A model generated the notes under the pieces. It was not told where the DNA came from. It searched no databases and worked only from the letters and a program-made list of their open reading frames with translations. Made by a program: the position numbers and the translations under genes. Source: CAWCPR01 sp963797475 (GTDB lineage: Bacteria > Chloroflexota > Anaerolineae > Anaerolineales > UBA4823). From it: a stretch of DNA of 64,000 nucleotides. Where the stretch lies: positions 186,001 through 250,000 of the forward strand of contig CAWCPR010000009.1 of the NCBI GenBank assembly GCA_963797475.1. The letters are read 5' to 3'. Numbering within the stretch: position 1 is the first letter of the stretch; each line of letters starts with the position of its first letter. Below, in pieces: positions 55,051-62,818 of this stretch.

Positions 55051-55804
55051 TTGCGAGAATGGATACTGGGTCGAAATCCAGTTTATGAAGTGCTGCGGGC
55101 CGGTCGCAGACACGCTTTTCGCTTGCAAATCGCTGAAGGCGCCCAGGAACAAGGCCGGCTGGCCGAGATCGCCCAAATCTGTGAATCAAGGAAAATACCG
55201 CTGGGGCGGTTAGCACGCCGCCAGTTAGACGCCCTGGGAGATGGACACCAGGGCGTTGCTTTGGAAACCAACGCTTACCCGTACAGCAGCCTGGTGGATA
55301 TCCTGAAACTGGCCGGACTGCGAGACGAGGCGCCCTTTGTGCTGATCCTGGATACCCTGCAGGATCCGCAAAACCTGGGCGCCCTGCTGAGAACAGCAGA
55401 AATCGTGGGCGTGCATGGCGCTTTGCTGCCCTACCGGCGTACAGCGACCGTCACCCCGGCGGTGGTCAGCGCATCTTCAGGCGCCTGCGAGCACCTACTG
55501 GTTGCCCAAACCAACCTGGCGCAAGCCATCAGCCAGCCTGAAAGAAGCCGGGATATGGGTGATCGGCCTGGAAAGCGGCGAATCGGCCAGCTACCCAGAT
55601 CAGGTTCGCCTGGATGGGGCTTTGGCGTTGGTGGTCGGTAACGAAGGTCAGGGGATGCGTTCGCTGGTGCGCAGCTCGTGTGACCTGCTCTTACGCCTGC
55701 CGATGCGCGGCAAAATCGATTCGCTCAACGCGGCAGTGGCTGGCTCTGTTGCACTCTATTTCGCCTGGCAAGCTCGCAACTTCCAGGGCATCAGCCCGGC
55801 CTAG
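55051..55804 (+). CDS. SpoU-family 23S rRNA/tRNA 2'-O-methyltransferase (RlmB-like), frame broken once
   Basis: About 250 residues from a TTG start (LREWILGRNPVYEVLRAG). The N-terminal substrate-binding part is followed by the SPOUT core: FVLILDTLQDPQNLGALLRT (motif 1), then in a second frame LDGALALVVGNEGQGMRSLV (motif 2) and LLRLPMRGKIDSLNAAVAGS (motif 3), with N and R/E residues of the SAM knot. The frame break is near 55531-55536; one extra base joins AISQ to SLKEAGIWVIGLE. RlmB methylates G2251 of 23S rRNA; TrmH-type relatives act on tRNA, so the exact target is open. Confidence 0.85.
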
Positions 55805-55830
55805 GCCGCCCGGCCTAAGCCGCTCGGCAT

Positions 55831-55858
55831 AGACTGCCCGGCACAGACTGCCCGGCAG
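55831..55858. repeat. Two tandem 14-bp repeats
   Basis: AGACTGCCCGGCAC followed at once by AGACTGCCCGGCAG, inside a patch rich in GCCCGGC. Perhaps left by slippage; the repeated arms can form a short hairpin. No function proposed. Confidence 0.6.
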
Positions 55859-55945
55859 CCTACCCCACTTCGTATTAGCCGGGCTTATTTTCAGGTTGTA
55901 TCTGGCAGCCCGACCTGCGCTCAACCCGGATTTTTCCCCGAAGTA

Positions 55946-55974
55946 TTGACGCAAAAACGAAACCCTGGTAGACT
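55946..55974 (+). promoter_or_regulatory. Promoter P1 of the tRNA-tuf operon
   Basis: TTGACG (55946-55951), 17-base spacer, TAGACT (55969-55974). Good -35, moderate -10. Confidence 0.5.
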
Positions 55975-56057
55975 CTGCCCCCGCTGAAAAGAAAACTTTC
56001 CAGCCTATTGCCTTGCATTGCGAGGAATCGAATAATCCAGCGACTTCCAGAGGCCTC

Positions 56058-56086
56058 TTGCCCCAATGCATGGCCTCTGGTATAAT
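56058..56086 (+). promoter_or_regulatory. Promoter P2 of the tRNA-tuf operon
   Basis: TTGCCC (56058-56063), 17-base spacer, perfect TATAAT (56081-56086), about 48 bases before the first tRNA. The stronger of the two candidates. Confidence 0.7.
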
Positions 56087-56134
56087 GCCTTTCGCTTCAA
56101 GGCAGGGTGCTTCAAGCTGGCAGTTCCATTACAC

Positions 56135-56207
56135 GCCGACGTAGCTCAATCGGCAGAGCAACCGCCTTGTAAGTGGTAGGTTATGGGTTCGATTCCCATC
56201 GTCGGCT
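56135..56207 (+). tRNA. tRNA-Thr (anticodon TGT)
   Basis: Complete cloverleaf: acceptor GCCGACG/CGTCGGC, D arm with GCTC/GAGC, anticodon loop CTTGTAA flanked by ACCGC/GTGGT, T loop TTCGATT. 73 bases, discriminator T, no encoded CCA. Confidence 0.95.
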
Positions 56208-56325
56208 CAGGTTTTGTCGACCTGGTTCCAGCGTTGATAGCTGGCGATCAGGGTCGTTGTGGACAGGCTGCAAGAATTAACGACCTTGATCTCGAGCCGT
56301 TAACGGTATAGAGAATTTCATACCT

Positions 56326-56408
56326 GGGCGGTTACCCAAGTGGCCAACGGGGACTGACTGTAAATCAGTTGGCAGAAGCCTTCGGAGGTTCGAATCCTTC
56401 ACCGCCCA
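56326..56408 (+). tRNA. tRNA-Tyr (anticodon GTA)
   Basis: Class II cloverleaf: acceptor GGGCGGT/ACCGCCC, anticodon arm ACTGA-CTGTAAA-TCAGT, a long variable arm and T loop TTCGAAT. 83 bases, discriminator A, no encoded CCA. Confidence 0.93.
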
Positions 56409-56468
56409 CCTGGCCCTAAGCCAACGGGTATAGAAAATACCAATTGGCTTGCAGCCATGTAACGAAAC

Positions 56469-56541
56469 GCCCTCATAGCTCAGTCGGTAGAGCACGTTCT
56501 TGGTAAGAACGGGGTCATGGGTTCAAATCCCATTGAGGGCT
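56469..56541 (+). tRNA. tRNA-Thr (anticodon GGT)
   Basis: Acceptor GCCCTCA/TGAGGGC, anticodon arm CGTTC-TTGGTAA-GAACG, T loop TTCAAAT. 73 bases. The order Thr, Tyr, Thr, tuf follows the ancient bacterial arrangement (as thrU-tyrU-glyT-thrT-tufB in E. coli, without Gly). Confidence 0.95.
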
Positions 56542-56594
56542 CTCGTTGCCAACGTCATCAAACGAGATTTACGATAACGAGGAGCAATTTTTGT

Positions 56595-57797
<1,203 letters not shown>

Positions 57798-57815
57798 ATT
57801 TAAGCAAAGGAGTTG

Positions 57816-57834
57816 CACCACTGGCTTAGTGGTG
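57816..57834 (+). promoter_or_regulatory. Hairpin between the ribosome site and the rpmG start
   Basis: CACCACT (57816-57822) pairs with AGTGGTG (57828-57834) over GGCTT. AAAGGAG (57806-57812) lies on its left and the rpmG ATG (57848) on its right, so the ribosome site is 35 bases from the start unless the hairpin brings them closer. Confidence 0.5.
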
Positions 57835-57847
57835 ATATAAGTAAATT

Positions 57848-58015
57848 ATGGCTTCTAAAAAAGATGTCCGCCCGGTGATCACCCTGGCTTGCACCGAATG
57901 TAAGAACCGCAACTACACGACAGAAAAAAACCGGCGCAATGATCCGGGCCGCATGGAATTGCAAAAGTACTGCTCGTGCTGCCGCAAGCACACGTTGCAT
58001 CGCGAGACCAAGTAG
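57848..58015 (+). CDS. rpmG: Ribosomal protein L33
   Basis: 55 residues, MASKKDVRPVITLACTECKN at the start. Zinc-ribbon type L33 with CTEC (residues 15-18) and CSCC near residue 45, then KHTLHRETK at the end. It belongs to the large ribosomal subunit near the E site. Genes for this small protein commonly sit between tuf and secE, as here. The nearest AAGGAG is 35 bases upstream, beyond a hairpin; see the hairpin entry. Identity is certain from sequence; only the ribosome site is odd. Confidence 0.95.
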   Translation: MASKKDVRPVITLACTECKNRNYTTEKNRRNDPGRMELQKYCSCCRKHTLHRETK

Positions 58016-58124
58016 TTGTTTTGTGCTCTCTCAAGAAAGGGGGGCAGTGGTTCTCAACGGGTTTCACCTACCGTGGAACCACCCGCCTCTTATGAATACT
58101 TGAACGAGTACTAACAATTCATAC

Positions 58125-58198
58125 AGGCCAGTAGCTCAATTTGGCAGAGCACCGCTCTCCAAAAGCGGGGGTTGTGGGTTCGATTCCTGCCTGGCCTG
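58125..58198 (+). tRNA. tRNA-Trp (anticodon CCA)
   Basis: Acceptor AGGCCAG/CTGGCCT, D arm GCTC/GAGC with a 9-base loop, anticodon arm CCGCT-CTCCAAA-AGCGG, T loop TTCGATT. 74 bases, discriminator G. Position between rpmG and secE is the classic one. Confidence 0.95.
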
Positions 58199-58212
58199 CC
58201 TGACTTCAAGGC

Positions 58213-58238
58213 AACGCCGTCTCAAAGGGCGGCGTTTT
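58213..58238 (+). terminator. Weak hairpin after tRNA-Trp
   Basis: AACGCCG (58213-58219) pairs with CGGCGTT (58230-58236), followed by TTGC. The T run is short, so it may only thin transcription into secE or mark tRNA processing. Confidence 0.4.
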
Positions 58239-58310
58239 GCCCGTAACCGAAAGAAGCTGGAGTAAGTTCGCCACCTGGAAGATTTCCGGTGGGCTCCAAA
58301 GGAGACCTCA

Positions 58311-58529
58311 GTGGCCAAGGAAGAAAAAAGCGTTGCCCGACGGCAGCCGAATGCCATTCAAAGGTATTTTCGCGAAACGACGGGTGAATTAAAAAAGGTC
58401 AACTGGCCTACACGCAAAGAAGCCACCAACTTAACCATCATCGTGCTCATCGTCACGGTTGGCATGAGTGCTTTCCTTGGATTGTTGGATTTTGTTTTCA
58501 CCCAGATCTTTGCCCTGATCCTGGGGTGA
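58311..58529 (+). CDS. secE: Preprotein translocase subunit SecE
   Basis: 72 residues from a GTG start, with AAAGGAG nine bases upstream. The N-terminal half is basic (ARRQPNAIQRYFRETTGELK), then KVNWPTRKEATNLT is the SecE signature, and one transmembrane helix (IIVLIVTVGMSAFLGLLDFV) ends the protein. It clamps SecY in the Sec translocon. The single-helix form is normal outside gammaproteobacteria. nusG follows after 67 bases. Confidence 0.95.
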   Translation: MAKEEKSVARRQPNAIQRYFRETTGELKKVNWPTRKEATNLTIIVLIVTVGMSAFLGLLDFVFTQIFALILG

Positions 58530-58596
58530 TCCTGGAGCCGACCGCACTTATAATGCTGGAGTCACACCTGACTGGCGGCAAGAGGAAGTAAGTAGT

Positions 58597-59286
58597 ATGG
58601 ATTTATTTGACCAAGACGACCAAAATGATACGACACCTGAGGAGGAGATCGCAGACGTCGAGTTGACCGGCGAGGAAATTTCGTCCGGTTTACAGGATTC
58701 GGAGGTCGCCGAGGACGAGTTATTCGCCGTAGGAACCGCTGAGGAAGGTCTGGAGACCGAAGATGGCCGGGCCTGGTATGTCGTACATTGCTATTCGGGT
58801 TACGAAAATAAAGTCCGCCATAATCTCGAGCAGCGGATCGAGACCATGGGGATGAAGGATAAAATCTTCGATGTCGTCGTCCCTACCGAAGAGGAAATCG
58901 AAGTCAAAGAAGGCAAACGACGCACGGTCGAACGGCGGGTCTTTCCGGGGTATATTCTTGTTAATATGATCCTGACGGAAGAATCCTGGTATGTCGTCCG
59001 CAACACCCCTGGCGTGACCGGGTTCGTCGGTATGGGCAATACTCCTACACCGCTGCGACCGGAAGAGGTGGCTCAGATTATCAAGCGCATGGAAGCTGAA
59101 GCGCCGCGTATTAAAGTCACTTTCAAACCCGGCGAACGTGTGCGCATTGTCGATGGTCCATTCAACGAATTCCGCGGCACCGTCTCGGAAATCGATATGG
59201 AGCGCGCCAAGGTGCGCGTCATGGTCAACTTTTTTGGGCGAGAAACCCCAGTGGAGCTGGATTTCTTGCAGGTAGAGAAAGCATAA
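58597..59286 (+). CDS. nusG: Transcription factor NusG with acidic N-terminal extension
   Basis: 229 residues. The NGN domain starts at about residue 59: AWYVVHCYSGYENKVRHNLE, then VEVKEGKRRTVERRVFPGYI-like sequence and TEESWYVVRNTPGVTGFVGM. The KOW domain has FKPGERVRIVDGPFNEFRGT and ends MVNFFGRETPVELDFLQVEK. NusG binds RNA polymerase and links it to Rho or ribosomes. The first 55 residues (MDLFDQDDQNDTTPEEEIAD and on) are strongly acidic and have no counterpart in E. coli NusG (181 residues). Start ATG at 58597, preceded by AGAGGAAGTAAG. TATAAT at 58549 may be an internal promoter. Confidence 0.95.
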   Translation: MDLFDQDDQNDTTPEEEIADVELTGEEISSGLQDSEVAEDELFAVGTAEEGLETEDGRAWYVVHCYSGYENKVRHNLEQRIETMGMKDKIFDVVVPTEEEIEVKEGKRRTVERRVFPGYILVNMILTEESWYVVRNTPGVTGFVGMGNTPTPLRPEEVAQIIKRMEAEAPRIKVTFKPGERVRIVDGPFNEFRGTVSEIDMERAKVRVMVNFFGRETPVELDFLQVEKA

Positions 59287-59344
59287 CGAACAAACGAATG
59301 GGATTCACGTTATCCGGCAGTCCCTGCCCAGGATAACGATAGAG

Positions 59345-59380
59345 GTGGGAGGGTGTTTCCCAATCACCCGCTAAAACCAC
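59345..59380 (+). ncRNA. Structured leader before rplK (probable L1-binding site)
   Basis: GTGG, GA, stem GGGTG/CACCC with a 9-base loop, a 7-base 3' strand (GCTAAAA), then CCAC; GAAGGAG, the ribosome site, follows at once. The same design recurs before rplA with a different inner stem (GGGCAG/CTGCCC), which shows compensated change. L1 of many bacteria represses the L11-L1 operon through such a site. Confidence 0.65.
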
Positions 59381-59394
59381 GAAGGAGATAAACT

Positions 59395-59819
59395 GTGGCA
59401 AAGAAATTAAAAGCTGTTGTCCGTCTGCAGATCGCCGCTGGAAAGGCGAACCCTGCGCCCCCGATTGGCCCGGCCCTGGCCGGCCACGGGATCAATTTGA
59501 TGGCCTTTTGCAAGGAATACAATGCCCGCACTTCAAACCGGGTGGGAGAAATTGTCCCAGCCGAAATCAGCATATTTACCGATGGGTCGTTTACGTTCAT
59601 CCTGAAAACCTCGCCGGCTGCCGTACTGCTTAAAAAGCAGCCGGCGTCGATAAAGGCTCCGCACAGGCGCCGCGCGAAAAGGTGGGCAAGGTCACCCGCG
59701 CCCAGGTGCGTGAGATCGCCGAGATCAAGATGAAAGACTTGAACGCCATCGACATCGAAGGGGCGATGCGCCAAATCGAAGGGACCGCCCGCAATATGGG
59801 CCTGGAAGTTGTAGACTAG
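59395..59819 (+). CDS. rplK: Ribosomal protein L11, frame broken once
   Basis: About 141 residues from a GTG start. KAVVRLQIAAGKANPAPPIG and PALAGHGINLMAFCKEYNAR are the N-terminal L11 blocks. The frame breaks in the A run at 59632-59636: one A is missing, so LLKK continues wrongly; with it restored the text reads AAGVDKGSAQAPREKVGKVT and AQVREIAEIKMKDLNAIDIE, ending GTARNMGLEVVD at TAG 59817-59819. L11 forms the GTPase-associated centre with rRNA. As L11 is needed, the break is almost surely a sequencing error. Confidence 0.93.
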
Positions 59820-59825
59820 AACCTC

Positions 59826-59859
59826 GTGGGAGGGCAGCCAACCTGCCCGGTTGCACCAC
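59826..59859 (+). ncRNA. Structured leader before rplA (probable L1-binding site)
   Basis: GTGG, GA, stem GGGCAG/CTGCCC with a 5-base loop, a 7-base 3' strand (GGTTGCA), then CCAC and the AAAGGAG ribosome site. Same outer helix, same 2-base and 7-base sides of the internal loop as the element before rplK. Confidence 0.65.
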
Positions 59860-59871
59860 AAAGGAGTTAGC

Positions 59872-60590
59872 ATGTCGAAACAAGGAAAGAAATACCTGGC
59901 CGCAGCGGCCAAAGTCGACCGAGGACAGAATTACACCCCGGATGAAGCGATCGCACTTGCGAAGCAGACTTCCATTACCAGCTTTGATTCCACTGTGGAA
60001 CTTCATATTCGCCTTGGCGTCGATCCGCGTCACGCCGACCAACAGGTACGAGATGTCGTCGTTCTGCCCCACGGGTTGGGGAAGTCAGTGCGTGTTTTAG
60101 TCTTCGCCCAATCGGATGGCGCAGCGCTGGCGCGTGAAGCCGGCGCCGACATCGTCGCCGACGACGATGAAACGATCGCCAAGATCCAGGGCGGCTGGAC
60201 GGAATTTGACGTCGCCATCGCCACCCCGGATATGATGGGCAAGGTGGGCCGCCTGGGGCGCATCCTGGGCCCGCGCGGCTTGATGCCAAACCCCAAGGCC
60301 GGCACTGTCGTCGCTCCTGAAGATATCCCACGTGTGGTGAACGAATCAAAAGCCGGCCGCGTGGAATTTCGCACCGACAAGACCGCCAACCTGCATGTGC
60401 CCATTGGAAAAGTTTCTTTCAGCGAAAAAATCTTTATGAGAATCTGGCCGCCCTGATGGATGCCATCAAGAAAGCTCGGCCGGCCGCGGCCAAAGGCACC
60501 TTTATCCGCCGGGTGACGCTGACCACAACCATGGGTCCTGGGATCAAGATCGATCCGGTCCAATCGCAGGCAATGGAGATTCGCGAATAA
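59872..60590 (+). CDS. rplA: Ribosomal protein L1, frame broken once
   Basis: About 239 residues. YTPDEAIALAKQTSITSFDS starts domain I, STVELHIRLGVDPRHADQQV, LGPRGLMPNPKAGTVVAPED and KAGRVEFRTDKTANLHVPIG are standard L1 blocks. The A run at 60425-60430 lacks one A; with it restored the protein continues KNLYENLAALMDAIKKARPA and ends TTMGPGIKIDPVQSQAMEIR before TAA 60588-60590. L1 forms the mobile stalk at the E site and represses its own operon, fitting the leader element upstream. Start ATG at 59872 with AAAGGAG seven bases before. Confidence 0.93.
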
Positions 60591-60617
60591 TCAATAAAAT
60601 CTTTAGCTAACATTGCT

Positions 60618-60690
60618 TCGCCAGAGACAGCAGGCGCCGTTCAAGCCACGGCTTAATTCCCTGCCCAGGTGAAGGCTGCTCCATTTGAAA
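60618..60690 (+). ncRNA. L10 ribosomal-protein leader
   Basis: Contains AGACAGCAGG (60625-60634) and, after a short hairpin, CTTAATTCCCTGCC and AGGTGAAGG, the conserved segments of the L10 leader found before rplJ in many bacteria, where L10 (with L12) binds a kink-turn to limit its own synthesis. A terminator follows at 60731-60773. Confidence 0.7.
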
Positions 60691-60730
60691 ATATCACCGC
60701 CCACGGCGGTGGCCGTTATTTCGGCTGGAG

Positions 60731-60773
60731 AGTCTTTGCCAGACAAAACTGCGAGGCAAAGACTTTTCTTTTG
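60731..60773 (+). terminator. Attenuator terminator before rplJ
   Basis: AGTCTTTGCC (60731-60740) pairs perfectly with GGCAAAGACT (60755-60764) over 14 bases, followed by TTTCTTTT. Placed between the L10 leader and the rplJ ribosome site, it fits transcription attenuation controlled by L10. Confidence 0.75.
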
Positions 60774-60791
60774 AAAGGAGGTGAGAGTACA

Positions 60792-61346
60792 TTGGCGATC
60801 TCAAAGGAACGCAAGAACGAATTGGTTGACCAATACACAGAATGGGCTAATAAGAGCCGGGCGATGTTCCTGGTGGAATATATCGGGTTGAACATGAAAC
60901 AGGTCGATGAATTGCGCAGCAAAGCGCGTGAAATCGGCGGCGAATTCCACATTGTCAAGAACACGCTGGGTAAAGTGGCGTTTGAGTCCGCGGGGCTGCC
61001 GCTGCCGGCGGAATTCCTGGAAGGCAGCACAGCCATCGGGTTTGCATTTGAAGATGCACCCAAAATGGCAAAGGCTATCTCGGACTTCGCCCGCGCTTCA
61101 GATTTTTTGAAGATAAAAGGCGGGTACCTGAACAAACAGGCTATCAGCGCCAACGAGGTCAATGCCCTGGCCGACTTGCCGCCGCTGCCCGTGATGCGCG
61201 CCCAACTGCTAGGCACGATCATGGCTCCGGCATCCAAACTGGTTCGCACCCTGGCTGAACCAGCTCGCCAGTTGGCTGCAGTAATGAAGGCCTACAGCGA
61301 AAAAGACGGCGCTCCCACAGAAGCAGCCGCCGAAGCGAGCGCTTGA
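60792..61346 (+). CDS. rplJ: Ribosomal protein L10
   Basis: 184 residues from a TTG start at 60792, supported by the strong AAAGGAGG ten bases upstream; a longer reading would run through the leader and is rejected. AISKERKNELVDQYTEWANK starts the protein, RAMFLVEYIGLNMKQVDELR and EFHIVKNTLGKVAFESAGLP are the L10 N-terminal domain, and the Ala-rich helical C-terminus (ALADLPPLPVMRAQLLGTIM, then LAEPARQLAAVMKAYSEKDG) binds L7/L12 dimers. It anchors the ribosomal stalk and binds its own leader. Confidence 0.95.
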   Translation: MAISKERKNELVDQYTEWANKSRAMFLVEYIGLNMKQVDELRSKAREIGGEFHIVKNTLGKVAFESAGLPLPAEFLEGSTAIGFAFEDAPKMAKAISDFARASDFLKIKGGYLNKQAISANEVNALADLPPLPVMRAQLLGTIMAPASKLVRTLAEPARQLAAVMKAYSEKDGAPTEAAAEASA

Positions 61347-61450
61347 AACAAGATCAGGCAATCGTATTCACAGGAACATTTACGAGTCAAACGGAAATCA
61401 CCATCCGTATGGCCCATCATCTTAAGGAACTTTTTTGAAGGAGCTTAGAA

Positions 61451-61831
61451 ATGGCTGATTTAGATAAAATTGTTGAGCAGCTCAGCGGATTGAGTGTCCT
61501 CGATGCTGCTGAGCTGGTTAAGAAATTGGAAGAGAAATGGGGCGTCTCCGCTGCCGCTCCGGCTGCGATGTCTGCTGCCGCTCCTACCACTGCGGCGGCT
61601 GCCGAGCCTGTCGAAGAAAAGACAGAATTTGACGTGATCATCAAGGATGCCGGTCCTAAGAAGATCGAGGTTATTAAGACGATCCGCCAGCTCACCACGC
61701 TTGGCTTGAAAGAGGCAAAAGAAATGGCTGAGACTGCCGGCGGTAAAGTGCTGGAGGCTGTTGGCAAAGATGCAGCCAACGACGCCAAGGCAAAGCTCGA
61801 AGCGGCCGGCGCCGTTATCGAGGTTGCTTAA
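61451..61831 (+). CDS. rplL: Ribosomal protein L7/L12
   Basis: 126 residues. The N-terminal dimerisation domain (ADLDKIVEQLSGLSVLDAAE, then LVKKLEEKWGVSA) is joined by an Ala/Pro hinge to the C-terminal factor-binding domain, EKTEFDVIIKDAGPKKIEVI and KEAKEMAETAGGKVLEAVGK. L7/L12 recruits elongation factors. GAAGGAGC precedes the ATG. A terminator at 61972-61999 follows, so rpoB and rpoC are not part of this transcript, unlike in E. coli. Confidence 0.97.
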   Translation: MADLDKIVEQLSGLSVLDAAELVKKLEEKWGVSAAAPAAMSAAAPTTAAAAEPVEEKTEFDVIIKDAGPKKIEVIKTIRQLTTLGLKEAKEMAETAGGKVLEAVGKDAANDAKAKLEAAGAVIEVA

Positions 61832-61971
61832 TCTGGAAAAGACCCTCCGCAACTTTCAGGCTCTTGCCACTCCGTGATACTGTGCTTGGGGGAGGCGTTT
61901 GTGTGGAAACCGCTCAAACCCCTCCCCGGCTTTCAATAGGCCGGATCCAAGCGCCAAAATGTCTTCGTCCC

Positions 61972-61999
61972 GGTCGCCAGTCCAAAGGCGACCTTTTTA
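61972..61999 (+). terminator. Intrinsic terminator of the ribosomal operon
   Basis: GGTCGCC (61972-61978) pairs with GGCGACC (61987-61993) over an 8-base loop, followed by TTTTTA. It ends the rplKAJL block 140 bases after rplL. Confidence 0.75.
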
Positions 62000-62039
62000 C
62001 TTTATCCAGCCTGTGGTATATTAAAACTCAGGAGGGCCT

Positions 62040-62717
62040 ATGAGCGCACGTATACTGATTATCGAAGACGACGAGGCAATTCTAAAGTTTTTGCGCCGCG
62101 GGCTGGCATACGAAGGCTACCAGGTCGATACAGCCGTCGATGGCCAATCTGGATTGGCTTTGGCGAGGGACAATCCCCCCGATTTGGTCGTCCTGGACTT
62201 GATGTTGCCCGGGATCGATGGCCTGGAGGTATGCCGTCGCCTGCGGGCAGGCGGGCCTATCCCCATCTTAATCCTGACTGCCAAAGACACCGTGAACGAT
62301 CGCATCCAGGGCCTGGATATGGGCGCCGACGACTACATGGTTAAGCCCTTCAACCTGGATGAGCTCCTGGCGCGCATTCGCGCTCTTTTGCGCCGGGCAC
62401 AACCCAGCCGGCCGCAGGTCCTACGCTTTGCCGATCTTTCCCTGGACACCGGGACGCGCCAGGCAGCGCGAGGCGAGCGGGTTATTTCGCTTACGGCAAA
62501 AGAATACGAGCTATTGGAGCTTTTCCTGCGCCACCCGCGCCAGGTGCTGACGCGCGATATGATCTTCGACCGGGTATGGGGGTACGATTTCGGCGGTGAG
62601 AGCAATATCATCGAAGTCTATATCCGTTATTTGCGCCAAAAGCTTGAGAGTGAAAACGAACCCCGCCTGATTCACACCGTGCGCGGCATGGGGTACGTCT
62701 TGCGTGAAGAGTCCTAG
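62040..62717 (+). CDS. OmpR/PhoB-family response regulator
   Basis: 225 residues. The receiver has ARILIIEDDEAILKFLRRGL with the acid pocket, LVVLDLMLPGIDGLEVCRRL with the phosphorylated Asp at about residue 53, ILILTAKDTVNDRIQGLDMG (Thr switch) and DDYMVKPFNLDELLARIRAL (Lys). The winged helix is at 125-222: VISLTAKEYELLELFLRHPR, then VWGYDFGGESNIIEVYIRYL and IHTVRGMGYVLR. AGGAGG six bases before the ATG. It pairs with the histidine kinase that follows. Stimulus unknown. Confidence 0.93.
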   Translation: MSARILIIEDDEAILKFLRRGLAYEGYQVDTAVDGQSGLALARDNPPDLVVLDLMLPGIDGLEVCRRLRAGGPIPILILTAKDTVNDRIQGLDMGADDYMVKPFNLDELLARIRALLRRAQPSRPQVLRFADLSLDTGTRQAARGERVISLTAKEYELLELFLRHPRQVLTRDMIFDRVWGYDFGGESNIIEVYIRYLRQKLESENEPRLIHTVRGMGYVLREES

Positions 62718-62818
62718 CCGTCGGACCCAAGCGCTGAGGATCTTAGCACTTTCCCCATCCGGAATAGCCCTGTTAATGCTACAACCCGCCTGACGGCAGC
62801 GTTGATCGGTTTTAAAAA

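Larger units (their letters stand above)
55805..56134. other. Leader region upstream of the tRNA-tuf operon
   Basis: 330 bases without a gene. Starts with a small GC-rich repeat patch (55831-55858), then AT-richer sequence with two tandem promoters (55946-55974 and 56058-56086) that drive the tRNA-tuf block. Confidence 0.6.
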
